A stretch of DNA of 64,000 nt from G963691835 sp963691835 (GCA_963691835.1 OY829383.1:2480001-2544000), one strand, 5' to 3'; positions 33,288-42,478 are shown, counted from the stretch's first letter. The notes: generated by a model from the sequence alone, not told the origin. Numbers and translations: made by a program.

Positions 33288-33680
33288 CTACGGAGTGCGT
33301 TTGCGGAAGGCGGCTGCGAGCGCTGCGACGGCTTGTTTGTGGCGCGCGCTTCCGGCCGGCGGTGGAGGGGCAGCCCCCGGACGGGCGCTCGTCATGGTTT
33401 CCGTAGGGCGTGACCCCAGCGCACTGAGAATGTTCGCGGCGTCGTCGCGCTGTGTGCCGCGCTCCGGTCGTCTTTGCGTGGACGAACTCGGCTCCGGCGT
33501 ATGGACGGCGCGTTGGATCGCAAGAGCGCAAAGATTGTTGAGAAACGGGGCAACAAGCCCCTGACGCAGGTCGTCGTCCGTCTCCGCCCAGACCCGAAGC
33601 AACAGACCGGCCTCTCGCCGGTTGCCCCCAGCGGCTTCAAGCGCTTCGAGCGCTTTTGCGCGAACGTGTTTCTGGCTCAT
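33288..33680 (-). CDS. Hypothetical protein with possible small helical DNA-binding-like N-terminus
   Basis: Not recognised; 130 residues. The N-terminal half KALEALEAAGGNRREAGLLLRVWAETDDDLRQGLVAPFL has the A-x-x-GN-x-x-x-A-x-x-L look of a small helix-turn-helix (Fis-like) segment, with the helix NNLCALAIQRAV after it. The second half is low-complexity Arg/Ala/Pro-rich. Amino-acid composition on this strand is more protein-like than any overlapping frame. It converges with the gene ending at 33193 and diverges from the HtrA-like gene across 177 bases. Confidence 0.62.
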   Translation of the reverse strand: MSQKHVRAKALEALEAAGGNRREAGLLLRVWAETDDDLRQGLVAPFLNNLCALAIQRAVHTPEPSSSTQRRPERGTQRDDAANILSALGSRPTETMTSARPGAAPPPPAGSARHKQAVAALAAAFRKRTP

Positions 33681-33857
33681 CGACCTGCCGACTCCCTAAG
33701 TCCGACCAGCAACAATCACGCAGAGTCTATCACATTTTCCGTGACCGTCGCGGTTCGGCCCTTGGCGGTTGACCCCCGCCGACCTAGGCTTAGAGCGGGG
33801 TGGGGTGAAGAGTATCCGTGTCTCGACGGGGTCGGGATCGCGATTGGAGAGTTCGCC

Positions 33858-34916
33858 ATGCCGTTGACCGCTAAAGCATTATCCCAAACCGTTGCAGTCC
33901 GTCGCCGTCCCGTTTGGCGGCCTGCGTTCCGGTTTGCGTTTTGCTCCCTTCTGCTGGCTGTGATCGCTTTCACGGGTGCGGCGCTCACGGATGCGTCCGC
34001 GAAGTCGCCCGCGAATCCGTTGAGAAGCCTTGTCCGGATCTCCGCTGAAGTGCCGGCTGACGCGCGAACCGCCCGGTCACTTGGGACAGAGCGGGTCGGC
34101 ACCGGAGTGATGATCGGCGGTGACGGCCTTATCCTGACGATCGGATACCTGATTCTCGAAGCTGACGAGATTTTGGTTACGGACCAGTCAGGTGAAACCG
34201 TACCAGCGACCTTTGTCGCCTACGATCATGAGAGCGGTTTCGGACTTGTCCGCTCCTTATCGACCATCGATGCGGTGCCGGTCCGCCTGGGCGACTCCAC
34301 GGCGGTCGATGAAGGCGACACGGTTCTCGTAGGTGCGATCGGTGGCCCCGGCGACGTGCGACCGACGCAGGTCGTGTCGCGACGCTCGTTCGCGGGCAGT
34401 TGGGAGTACCTGCTGGAACGCGCTGTCTTCACCAGCCCGCCAATCCGTCAGTTCGGAGGAGCGGGTCTGTTTGCGGATGACGGGCGTCTCGTTGGGATCG
34501 GGTCCCTGATTGTCAGCGACGCGGCCGGAACCGGCGCCGGGGGGCATGGGAACATGTTTGTTCCCATCGGCCTGTTGAAGCCCATCCTCGCCGACCTTCT
34601 GGCGTTTGGCGCCTCCACCTCGCCTGCCAACCCTTGGCTCGGTCTCTATCCTCAGGAGAGCGGCGGCGTCCTGGTCGTTGGCCGCGTTGCGGATGGCGGT
34701 CCAGCGGAGCAGGCGGGCCTGAGCCGCGGAGACATCATTCTTTCGGTCGGCCCGAGCCCGGTTCGGGAGATGAGCGACTTCTACCGCAAAGTCTGGGCGT
34801 TGGGTGATGCTGGTGTCGCGGTACCGCTCAAGGTTCTGAAGGGGGATACCATCCGGGATGTCCGCATTGAGAGCATGGATCGGACCACCTGGCTGAAGCT
34901 GCGCCGGACCTACTAG
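33858..34916 (+). CDS. HtrA/DegP-like protein with degenerate catalytic triad and PDZ domain
   Basis: Trypsin-fold periplasmic protein. Residues 1-48 hold a signal sequence or anchor (FRFAFCSLLLAVIAFTGAALTDASA). Residues 55-245 are a chymotrypsin-like domain and about 255-340 a PDZ domain (GGVLVVGRVADGGPAEQAGLSRGDIILSVG). By comparison with DegP the catalytic His motif LTNNHVV is LTIGYLI (Tyr97). The catalytic Asp site is ESGFGL (Gly127) and the GNSGG serine site is QFGGAG (Gly200). All three catalytic residues are therefore absent, and a chaperone, scaffold or sensor role is more likely than proteolysis. GGAGAG before ATG 33858 supports the start. Confidence 0.8.
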   Translation: MPLTAKALSQTVAVRRRPVWRPAFRFAFCSLLLAVIAFTGAALTDASAKSPANPLRSLVRISAEVPADARTARSLGTERVGTGVMIGGDGLILTIGYLILEADEILVTDQSGETVPATFVAYDHESGFGLVRSLSTIDAVPVRLGDSTAVDEGDTVLVGAIGGPGDVRPTQVVSRRSFAGSWEYLLERAVFTSPPIRQFGGAGLFADDGRLVGIGSLIVSDAAGTGAGGHGNMFVPIGLLKPILADLLAFGASTSPANPWLGLYPQESGGVLVVGRVADGGPAEQAGLSRGDIILSVGPSPVREMSDFYRKVWALGDAGVAVPLKVLKGDTIRDVRIESMDRTTWLKLRRTY

Positions 34917-34991
34917 GCGGGAGAGCCGGATAGGAACTCCTGGACGCCGTCGCCGTCCGACCGGCCCATCTGAAAGTCTGACCAAGCAGGG

Positions 34992-35720
34992 ATGAGTGCT
35001 TTGACTCCCCCGACCCATATCGGCCTCGTCGTGCCGTCTACGAACACTGTCTGCGAAGCAGACGCTTGGGCTCAAGCGCCGGCGGATGTTCGTGTTCAAA
35101 CGGCGAGAATCGCCATTTCCAACGTCCATATCGACAGCGATGCGGCATTCGACCGCCTCGTGCGGGCAAGTGCTGCGGCGCTAGATGAAGCCGTGGACCG
35201 GGTTGTGGATACCGCCCCACATGCGGTGATCGTTGGCATGTCGTCCCTCCTGGTTTGGGACGGGTACGCGGCGGCGGCGGAGCGCCGTGCCGCCCTTGCG
35301 GAGAGGATCGGCGTCCCGGTGACGGGCGGCTCGTTTGCGCTTCTGTCTGCGCTCGACCGCCTGGGTGCCCGCCGCATAGCCGTGGTGTCTCCCTATCAGC
35401 CTGTTGCGAACAAAGAGATATCTTCGTTCTTTGAGGGAACGGGTCTGTCCGTGGCCGCGTTTGAAAGCCTTCGCTGTCCGAGCCCGAGGGCGATCGCGGA
35501 AGTGCCGCCTGATGCTATTTCCGACGCGTTGGACCGCATCGACAATCCCGATGTTGATGCCTTGGTCCAGTTTGGAACCAATCTGGACTACAGACGGCGC
35601 GCGGCGGAGGAATGGATGCGGCGCGGCAAACCGGTTCTCGCGATCAACACCGTTGCCCTTTGGCATGTCTTGCGTCTCTTGGGCCGGTCCGATCCGGTTG
35701 ACGGCATGCCTGGGCTCTAA
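34992..35720 (+). CDS. Asp/Glu racemase superfamily protein (maleate isomerase / arylmalonate decarboxylase-like)
   Basis: A 242-residue protein with the two-lobed racemase fold: HIGLVVPSTNTVCEADAWAQ (substrate-binding PSxNTxxE), VIVGMSSLLVWDGYAAAAERR, VTGGSFALLSALDRLGARRIAVVSPY and LVQFGTNLDYRRRAAEEWMRRGKPVLAINTVALWHVLR. The two positions that carry catalytic Cys in maleate cis-trans isomerases appear as GMSS and QFGTN, so neither Cys is present. The reaction is therefore unclear. It is 75 bases after the HtrA-like gene and converges with the VWA genes. Confidence 0.78.
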   Translation: MSALTPPTHIGLVVPSTNTVCEADAWAQAPADVRVQTARIAISNVHIDSDAAFDRLVRASAAALDEAVDRVVDTAPHAVIVGMSSLLVWDGYAAAAERRAALAERIGVPVTGGSFALLSALDRLGARRIAVVSPYQPVANKEISSFFEGTGLSVAAFESLRCPSPRAIAEVPPDAISDALDRIDNPDVDALVQFGTNLDYRRRAAEEWMRRGKPVLAINTVALWHVLRLLGRSDPVDGMPGL

Positions 35721-35738
35721 CTCACGGCACGATGCGGC

Positions 35739-36527
35739 CTACTCGCGGGTACGACCGTTCGATAGGTGGGCAAGATCGTTTGACCAGCCATCGGTGCCGG
35801 ATCCCGGAGACCGGGAGACCGGCACTGCACGGATCTCACGCAGCAGTTTCCGGCGGATCGCATCAGCGTAGTTGTCGTAGTCGGGGGCTTGGACCACGAA
35901 CGCACCCGGACCGATGATGACTTCCCGCTCGAAGTACAGATCGAGGCCGGAACCGAGATTGGCGACGACCAGGGCATTGACCCCGATGCCCCGCTGGCCG
36001 ACCGCATTCCGGGACGTGGTCAGCACCGGTCCGTGGTTGTTGTAGCCATCGCCCGAGATGTCGATCACTTTCCGCGTGCCTTCGAACCCGTTGTCGTCGA
36101 ACAAATCAGCCGAGAAAAGCAACGCCGCGGACAAGCTGGTGGCGCCTGTCTCCACCAGACGCGGGGCCGTTTCCAGCATCATCGCCACAGCCTCCGCGTC
36201 CTCAGGCCCCGCGATGACGGCCCACGGCATGTTCACGCGTTGAACGTTGTGGCTGGACCATTCCACCATGCTTACCGCGATGGCGCCGAAACTCCCTGCG
36301 GCGATGGCGGACAGGACATCCTTGTCCCGGAACGCATAAGCCATTCCTTCCACCTGAAGCGTGAACTCCCGGCTGTCGACGCTGGAGGAGCTGTCTACGG
36401 CGAGCACAAGCTCCAGGTCGACGGGGAGATCCTCGGCAAGGGTGGGACTGAAGCAAAGCGATGTCAGGCCAAGCACCAACAAGCCGTGAGCAATCCACCG
36501 GCCCGTGTGGCAGGTTTCCGCCGTCAT
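35739..36527 (-). CDS. Secreted DUF1194 (VWA-like) protein A
   Basis: Predicted periplasmic von Willebrand factor A-like protein of the DUF1194 family; function unknown. The signal peptide (HGLLVLGLTSLCFSPTLAE) ends near residue 32. The MIDAS-type metal site DSSSSVDSREF follows the first strand (LELVLAVD). Then come VSMVEWSSHNVQRVNMPW, TGATSLSAALLFSADLF, KVIDISGDGYNNHGP and YADAIRRKLLREI. It has 262 residues. The start overlaps the stop of the next VWA gene by four bases, so the pair is translationally coupled and is the last in a long minus-strand array. Confidence 0.85.
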   Translation of the reverse strand: MTAETCHTGRWIAHGLLVLGLTSLCFSPTLAEDLPVDLELVLAVDSSSSVDSREFTLQVEGMAYAFRDKDVLSAIAAGSFGAIAVSMVEWSSHNVQRVNMPWAVIAGPEDAEAVAMMLETAPRLVETGATSLSAALLFSADLFDDNGFEGTRKVIDISGDGYNNHGPVLTTSRNAVGQRGIGVNALVVANLGSGLDLYFEREVIIGPGAFVVQAPDYDNYADAIRRKLLREIRAVPVSRSPGSGTDGWSNDLAHLSNGRTRE

Positions 36528-37288
36528 TCAGGCCACCGGGCGGCGATGCGGATCAGACGCCGGTCCGGCGGTTCCGGTGCCCGGCCGACCGGCAGGCTGC
36601 GAATCTCCCGAATCAGCTTCCGCAGAAAGGCCCGGCCATAGTCTTCGTAGTTTCGGGCGATCTCCACGAACGCGCCAAAGCCTCCCATGATCCTGTGCTC
36701 GAAGTACCGGTTGAGCCGGGGCATATCGTTCAGGATCGTGAGGCCGTTGATGGTAATCCCCTCATCGGTCACAAGATCCCGCATGTAGCTGACCTCTTTA
36801 CCCTGATTGTTCCGCCCGTCCGTGGAGACATCGATCGTGCGTTGGGTCCCTTCGAAGCCATTGCCGGGGAAAAGGCCGGCGGAAAACTCCAGCAAACCCG
36901 AAATCGACGTGGCCCCCGTCATGATGTTCCGGGGCATGGTCTCGATCGCCTGTGCCATCCGTTCCAGGGAGTCAGCATCGTGGAGCAGCATCCAGGGAAC
37001 GTTGATCGACTGGTAGTCCGCGCTGGCCCACTCCACCACGGAAACCGCGATCGCCTTGTACCGGTTGGCCCGGATCACGGCGAGTACCGTCGGGTCCCGG
37101 AAGGCGTTGGCCATACCCCTGGCCTGGAGCTCGAACTCTTCGAAGTCGACACTCGCCGAAGAATCGATGGCGAGAATCAGTTCCAGATCGACCCGTTGCT
37201 GGGCCGAGGCCGAGCCAGGTCCCCACGTCAGTAGGAACGCCGACAGCGAAACGGCGATAAGGGCTGGAAGCTTCGGAAGTATGCGCAT
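36524..37288 (-). CDS. Secreted DUF1194 (VWA-like) protein B
   Basis: Paralogue of the preceding protein with the same layout. The signal peptide is LPALIAVSLSAFLLTWGPGSASA (cleavage near residue 30). The MIDAS strand is LELILAIDSSASVDFEEFELQ, followed by VSVVEWASADYQSINVPWMLLHD, TGATSISGLLEFSAGLFPGNGFEGTQRTIDVSTDGRNNQG and AFLRKLIREIRSLPV. It has 254 residues from ATG 37288. The reading frame stays open 62 codons further upstream, but the signal peptide fixes this start. It lies 40 bases downstream of the UPF0280 gene. Confidence 0.85.
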   Translation of the reverse strand: MRILPKLPALIAVSLSAFLLTWGPGSASAQQRVDLELILAIDSSASVDFEEFELQARGMANAFRDPTVLAVIRANRYKAIAVSVVEWASADYQSINVPWMLLHDADSLERMAQAIETMPRNIMTGATSISGLLEFSAGLFPGNGFEGTQRTIDVSTDGRNNQGKEVSYMRDLVTDEGITINGLTILNDMPRLNRYFEHRIMGGFGAFVEIARNYEDYGRAFLRKLIREIRSLPVGRAPEPPDRRLIRIAARWPE

Positions 37289-37328
37289 GGGACTAAGGTT
37301 GCATCCGGCGGCACCGGATTCCAGCCTC

Positions 37329-38201
37329 CTATGTCCCCTGTTTTGGGAGGGTTGGGACGGCGCCAACCGTTCGGCTCTCCCCATCCAGGAAGAGGGCGGC
37401 GGCGACAAGAAGACCCGCTTGCCGGGCTCTAACAGCAAGAAGTCGTCCTTTCTCAAGCGCGGAGGCGACTTCAAGCGGACTCAGATCGCCCACGTCCAGG
37501 GTTACGAGGCGGTTGCCGAGATCACTATCGGGGTCTTCCTCACATGCTGGTGATCGCGTGATACTGGGGTGCCTCCCGTCCAGATCGACCGCGTTCGCGA
37601 TCAGTGTTGCCGCGACGTCCGCCTGGGCCGCGCTCTCCGCCAGAACGGTCACCGCATCCGCGATGCCCAACGACCAAGACCGCCCGCCCCGTCCGCTCGT
37701 CGCCACGCCTCTTACGGGGCTTTCATGATCCAGGTTGATCTGACCGGTCACCGCTCCTGTTTCGAGGTTGGAGACCATCCCGACCGACAGGGCGGTGCCG
37801 TTCGTCAGATGGACGGCGATGTCGCCGCCGTCGTTCACATAGGCGCGGTCCAGATCTGCTGCGTCCGCCATGGTGAAAAGAACATGATCTGCCACCGAGC
37901 CCGCGACGGCGGCCATCGGCGTGACGAACAGATCCGCATGCCAGCGGGCCCATGCGGAGGTTGCTGCCATCATGCGACGCGCAACTGGTCCATGGACCGT
38001 TGGTTCCAGATCGGAAGGTGACCGGCGACGAAGCGTCGCCAGTTCTTCCACCAATCGGGCAAGCAGGCCGTCGAAAGCACCGATCGCCGCCGCTTCCGCG
38101 TCTGCGACCGCTGCCGCGGATCCCTCGGCGTAGATCACCAGGTCAATCGGACCTTCGTGAAGATGGAGCCGTCCGTCGGCCAACCGCCCGACATGTGCCA
38201 T
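37329..38201 (-). CDS. UPF0280 family protein (ApbE-like fold)
   Basis: A 290-residue protein of the UPF0280 group, distantly related to the FMN transferase ApbE. Family signatures are MMAATSAWARWHADLFVTPMAAVAGSVADHVLFTM, DRAYVNDGGDIAVHL and GVATSGRGGRSWSLGIADAVTVLAESAAQADVAATLIANAVD. The biochemical role is unproven. The TPMAAVAGSVAD and NDGGDIA motifs parallel ApbE FAD/Mg sites. It follows the 6-hydroxynicotinate-reductase-like gene by 21 bases. That linkage suggests it helps mature or supply cofactor to that Fe-S/flavin pathway (inference). Confidence 0.85.
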   Translation of the reverse strand: MAHVGRLADGRLHLHEGPIDLVIYAEGSAAAVADAEAAAIGAFDGLLARLVEELATLRRRSPSDLEPTVHGPVARRMMAATSAWARWHADLFVTPMAAVAGSVADHVLFTMADAADLDRAYVNDGGDIAVHLTNGTALSVGMVSNLETGAVTGQINLDHESPVRGVATSGRGGRSWSLGIADAVTVLAESAAQADVAATLIANAVDLDGRHPSITRSPACEEDPDSDLGNRLVTLDVGDLSPLEVASALEKGRLLAVRARQAGLLVAAALFLDGESRTVGAVPTLPKQGT

Positions 38202-38222
38202 CAGGTGACACCGGTCATGAGA

Positions 38223-39722
38223 TCAACGAGGCGGCGCAAGAGGATCCGAGGGCCAGGGATTGCTGCCCTGAGAGGTGGCGCGGAGATCGGTGTGGGCCTT
38301 CAGCACAGCTTCCAACTCTTGGACCGATTTCCCGTGACCGCCAAACGCGTCAAAGACCGAACGCGGCATGGTGAACTCGATCGGCGCGACCAGGGCGGGG
38401 GTTGGTACATAGCCGAACGCGTTCTCCGGCATACGGGAGACATCGACCATCAGCGTGATGCCGCCCCCCGGCCAGATATAGACGGGTGCACCGCCGGAGG
38501 TTACCCGCGTCAGAAGGTCGTGCACGGACCGTGTGAGACGCACCGGGTTCTCCGTCACGCCGGCCCGGAGCGAGCCGCCAGCACCCCCCATGAAGAGAAC
38601 CGTGCATAAGGCGGGCTCACAGTTCTCCCCGATCCTGTCGACCACGATCTGGAGCGGTTTGGGCATAGGAGCTGGTACAGGGACGAGATCGTCGTCGAGC
38701 ACGAAGAACGCGGAATCTTCTCCGGTCGTGCTGACCATCAACAGCCTGAGGCCGGGGCGTGCGGTCTTGTGGTCGATCCGGTCGATGATGCTCAGCGGGT
38801 CCGTGACGTCCGTACCGCCCCATCCGCCGCCGGGTTCCGCCACCTGGAAATAGCGTCCTGGCGTCGACTTCCGGCCGCGCACCCGGATGCCCGCGGGCTC
38901 CATATCAAGGAAGCGTCCGGCCTGATGCTCGCTCAACACCCCGGTGATGTGATCATCGACGACGATCACCTCATCTGCATGGCCATGCCATTGAGGCGCG
39001 AAGATGCCGATGGTCGCGGAGCCGCACCCGACGCGCATTCTCTCTTCGACCATGCCATCGACAACCGGTGGCTTGCCCGCCTGGACGATAAGCTCGGCGC
39101 CCCCGTCGATCGTCATGGAAACGGCCTCGCGATTGCACAGCGCCAGAAGCGCTGCACAGGTCACCGTCCCCTCTTTCTTGGAGCCGCCGGTCAGATGGCG
39201 GACCCCGCCCAGGGACAGCATCTGGGAGCCGTACTCCGCCGTCGTCACATGCCCGATCTGCTCTCCGTCCACCCGGACCGGGGCTTGCTCCGGCCCCAGA
39301 TGGCGGTCGGTGTCGATCTTCACCTTCGCCCCGCAGTAGCTGAAGATCCCCTCCGTCACGACGGTCACCGTGTCGACGCCGTCATGGGTGTCGGACACGA
39401 TGAAGGGGGCAGGCTTGTAGTCCGGATAGGTGGTGCCGGAACCAATACCGGTCAGGAACACGGGCTCCCGCGCCAGCATCTCGCCACGCCATGCCTCAGC
39501 CCCCTCCAGGAAGGGAACAAGCGCCGTATCGGCGGCCTCCGCTTTGGCCGTCACCACCAACGGGTCGAGGCGGACAAGCCGTCCGTCATGGTTGGCGTAG
39601 CGGTCGCACGCGCCCGTCTTACCATCGCGAATGCGGCACAGGACCGGGCACGCGTCGCAGCGGACGATCTCCGCCCCCGCCGATGCCGAGCCTGCTGTTT
39701 CGTTGATCTCCGTACCGGTCAT
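38223..39722 (-). CDS. 6-hydroxynicotinate reductase-like Fe-S protein
   Basis: A 499-residue protein with an N-terminal cysteine cluster CDACPVLCRIRDGKTGACDRY (CxxCxxxCx9C, residues about 22-40), probably binding an iron-sulfur cluster. The rest matches the family described as 6-hydroxynicotinate reductase, which reduces 6-hydroxynicotinate to the tetrahydro compound in anaerobic nicotinate fermentation. Visible are GTTYPDYKPAPFIVSDTHDG, VTEGIFSYCGAKVKIDTD, LTGGSKKEGTVTCAALLALC and YIWPGGGITLMVDVSRMP. The start is ATG 39722, overlapping the stop of the molybdenum hydroxylase gene by four bases. Whether the substrate here is really a hydroxynicotinate is not shown by the sequence. Confidence 0.8.
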   Translation of the reverse strand: MTGTEINETAGSASAGAEIVRCDACPVLCRIRDGKTGACDRYANHDGRLVRLDPLVVTAKAEAADTALVPFLEGAEAWRGEMLAREPVFLTGIGSGTTYPDYKPAPFIVSDTHDGVDTVTVVTEGIFSYCGAKVKIDTDRHLGPEQAPVRVDGEQIGHVTTAEYGSQMLSLGGVRHLTGGSKKEGTVTCAALLALCNREAVSMTIDGGAELIVQAGKPPVVDGMVEERMRVGCGSATIGIFAPQWHGHADEVIVVDDHITGVLSEHQAGRFLDMEPAGIRVRGRKSTPGRYFQVAEPGGGWGGTDVTDPLSIIDRIDHKTARPGLRLLMVSTTGEDSAFFVLDDDLVPVPAPMPKPLQIVVDRIGENCEPALCTVLFMGGAGGSLRAGVTENPVRLTRSVHDLLTRVTSGGAPVYIWPGGGITLMVDVSRMPENAFGYVPTPALVAPIEFTMPRSVFDAFGGHGKSVQELEAVLKAHTDLRATSQGSNPWPSDPLAPPR

Positions 39723-42478
39723 TCCGCCGCCTCCGACTGCTGCGCCCGGATTGCGGCCCGGAGGCGATGGGGAAGCACCGGCACCTTGCCGACCACGACG
39801 CCGGTCGCATCGCGGATCGCGCCCAGGATGGCGGGTGCTGTGGGGACGAGGGCAGGCTCCCCGATGCCTTTGGCGCCAAACGGGCCATGGGGTTCCGGGT
39901 CCTCGATCAGCAGGCATTCAATCGATGGCATGTCGCCAACGGTGGGGATCAGATAGTCATGCAGGTTGGCCGTCCGTCCCGGCAGGTACTCCTCCATCAG
40001 CGCGAGACCGAGGCCTTGGGCGATCCCGCCATGGATCTGGCCTTCCACAAGGGTTGGGTTCACCGCACGGCCGACATCGTGTGCCGCGACCATCCGGTCG
40101 ACTTTCACCGTTCCAAGCTCGGTGTCGACTGTGATCAGCGCGATCTGGGCGGCGAAGGCATAGGTGGCGTAGGGCACGCCCTGTCCGTCGGCATCAAGCG
40201 GCGTGGTCGGCGGGTCGAACGTCCCAACGCCGCGTAGAACCACACCGTCCTCATCCGCTGGCAACGTGGTGAGATCAATGTGTCGCTGCCCCTCACCATC
40301 CGTGACCGTCACCGTCGAGCCATCCAGGCGAAGTGTTGCTTCCTGTCCGGCGTTGGCGAGCCTAAGCAACGATTGACGGAGATCTGCGCCGGCAAGCTCT
40401 GCCGCTTTTCCGGATACGAATGTCTGGCGGGACGCGGACGTCTTACCCGCGTCTGGGGTCAGGTCCGTGTCCCCAGTGATCTGGCTTATGTCGGAAAGTG
40501 GCAGACCGGCGGCGTCGGCCGCGATCTGCGCCATGATGGTGTAGCTGCCCTGACCGATGTCGACCGCGCCGTTGTGCAGCGTTAGCGCACCTGTGGCCTT
40601 CAAGGTCAGCCAGAGAGTGGATGGGTTGGACATGGATGTGTTGCCGCAGCCGTACCACATCACGCCGATGCCGACCCCCCGCCGAATGGGGCCGTGATCC
40701 CGGCGGGAGGCGGCGACGATGTTCCGGAATTCCTCCCACCGTGGTGCTAGCGCATCCAGACACGCGACAAGACCGACCGAGGCCTCAAGTGTCTGACCGG
40801 TCGGGGTTTTATCACCCGCCGCGATGGCGTTGCGCCGCCGGATCTCCAGTCGGTCAATTCCGAGACGGTCCGCCGCCTCATCCATCAGAGCTTCGTGTCC
40901 CAGCGCGACTTGTGGCACCCCGAAGCCCCGGAAGGCGCCCGCTGGCGGGGCGTTCGTGTACCACGCCGCCGATGTGGCCTTGACCGCTGGCACCTTGTAG
41001 GGGCCCGTCGCGTGAACCGGTACGCGGCCCGCCACGGTCGGACCCCAGGACGCATAGGCGCCGGTATCGAAGTCACCATGGATTTCGGCGGCCGTCAGCG
41101 TGCCGTCCGTCGCGAAGCCGAACGTGGCGTGGATCTCCGAGGCATGCCTTTTCGTCGTCGTCGCCATGCTTTCGGGCCGGTCGTAGGCGATCCGGACCGG
41201 ATGTCCCGTTACCCAGGCGGCGACCGCGAGCAGAGGCTGGACCGACTGATCAAGCTTTCCGCCAAATCCGCCGCCGACGACCGAAGGAATGACCCGGACC
41301 CGTTCCGGGGCGATCCCTAGCACATGGGCGACCTCGTCCCGGTCCATGTAAGGCGTCTGGGTGGTGACGAAGAGCTCAATGCGCCGTTCGCCACCCTCTC
41401 CGGTGCAGCGTGCCCAGCCGGCTTCCGGCTCGATATACGCATGCTCAACGAAGCTGGTTTCCCAAGTGCCGCTGACCACAACATCGCTTTCCCGAAGCGC
41501 ACCTTTGATGTCCCCGCTGGCAACCCGCCCCCGAATGAGGACGTTGTCGTCCATTCCCGGATGCAGCGGTTCCGCGTCCCGCGCGGCATCGATGCCTATG
41601 ACGGCGTCGACTTCGGTGAAGGTGACCGGAACGTCTGACGGATCAATCCCGTCCAGCACCGGTTGCGGACCGACCAGCAGGATTGCCGCCTCTCCGAGAA
41701 ATCTGGCCCTGTTCTCGACGAGGACCGGCTGGTCCTTCAGGTCGGGGTAGATACCAAAGCTGTTTGACCCGGGGACCGCCGGGGCGGCGAGGGCCGAGAC
41801 GAGGCCCGGGACCGACTGTTGCCAGCGGTCGAGATCACCAACAGTAACCGCCGCCGCCGGGTAGGGGCACCGGACAACGCGGAGATCGAGGGTTCGTTCC
41901 GGCGGTGAAATGTCGTCGGCGAACAGGGCTGTCCCATCGACTTTGCCCACACCGTCCCGCCGGACCGCGCGGGCGCCTACGGCCTCCATCGCCGGTGGAT
42001 CATCGGGGCGCACCTGGTTGGACCGTGTGTCCAGAACCGCGTCCACGATCGCCTGATAGCCGGTACACCGGCATAGAACGCCGCCCAACCCGTCCTCCAC
42101 CTCCTCCCGGCTTGGGGCTGGGTTTTGGCGGAGCAGGGCGGTCGCGGCCATGAGCATGCCCGGCGTGCAGATCCCGCACTGGGCAGCACCATGCCTCAGA
42201 AAGGAAGATTGAAGCGGCGACAACTGTCCGTCCTCAGACAGCCCGCCGATGGTTTCGATTGAGCAGCCGCGCACCTGAGCCACCGGGATGAGGCACGCGC
42301 ACGCCGCCTCTCCGTCGACCAAGACCGTACAGGCGCCGCAATCGCCCGCGTCGCAACCGACTTTCGTCCCCGTTTGTCCCAAGTCCTCGCGCAGAACCCG
42401 GCTCAACCGCTTGGCCGGCGCAACATCGACGCGACGTGAGGCACCATCGACCAGAAGGTCGAGGCTTTCCGTTGTCAT
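39719..42478 (-). CDS. Molybdopterin hydroxylase, fused 2Fe-2S and Mo-binding subunits
   Basis: Xanthine-oxidase-family hydroxylase in which the small [2Fe-2S] subunit and the large Mo subunit are one chain of 919 residues. Residues 1-160 carry both clusters (GCDAGDCGACTV, then CGICTPGM and CRCTGYQ). From about 170 onward is the Mo-cofactor part: VVGGGFGGKLDQSVQPLLA, GAFRGFGVPQVALGHEA, and the catalytic Glu in GAKGIGEPALVPTAP. Desulfovibrio aldehyde oxidoreductase has the same fusion. A separate FAD subunit is encoded just upstream. No Tat signal is visible, so it is cytoplasmic. ATG 42478 is chosen, with ATG 42502 possible. The substrate is unknown; a heterocycle such as a nicotinate derivative would suit the next gene. 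Confidence 0.9.
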   Translation of the reverse strand: MTTESLDLLVDGASRRVDVAPAKRLSRVLREDLGQTGTKVGCDAGDCGACTVLVDGEAACACLIPVAQVRGCSIETIGGLSEDGQLSPLQSSFLRHGAAQCGICTPGMLMAATALLRQNPAPSREEVEDGLGGVLCRCTGYQAIVDAVLDTRSNQVRPDDPPAMEAVGARAVRRDGVGKVDGTALFADDISPPERTLDLRVVRCPYPAAAVTVGDLDRWQQSVPGLVSALAAPAVPGSNSFGIYPDLKDQPVLVENRARFLGEAAILLVGPQPVLDGIDPSDVPVTFTEVDAVIGIDAARDAEPLHPGMDDNVLIRGRVASGDIKGALRESDVVVSGTWETSFVEHAYIEPEAGWARCTGEGGERRIELFVTTQTPYMDRDEVAHVLGIAPERVRVIPSVVGGGFGGKLDQSVQPLLAVAAWVTGHPVRIAYDRPESMATTTKRHASEIHATFGFATDGTLTAAEIHGDFDTGAYASWGPTVAGRVPVHATGPYKVPAVKATSAAWYTNAPPAGAFRGFGVPQVALGHEALMDEAADRLGIDRLEIRRRNAIAAGDKTPTGQTLEASVGLVACLDALAPRWEEFRNIVAASRRDHGPIRRGVGIGVMWYGCGNTSMSNPSTLWLTLKATGALTLHNGAVDIGQGSYTIMAQIAADAAGLPLSDISQITGDTDLTPDAGKTSASRQTFVSGKAAELAGADLRQSLLRLANAGQEATLRLDGSTVTVTDGEGQRHIDLTTLPADEDGVVLRGVGTFDPPTTPLDADGQGVPYATYAFAAQIALITVDTELGTVKVDRMVAAHDVGRAVNPTLVEGQIHGGIAQGLGLALMEEYLPGRTANLHDYLIPTVGDMPSIECLLIEDPEPHGPFGAKGIGEPALVPTAPAILGAIRDATGVVVGKVPVLPHRLRAAIRAQQSEAAE

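Noticed and set aside
38769..39956. A 395-codon plus-strand frame opposite the Fe-S reductase gene
   Set aside because: No motif, biased composition, and it covers two genes with strong family motifs on the other strand.
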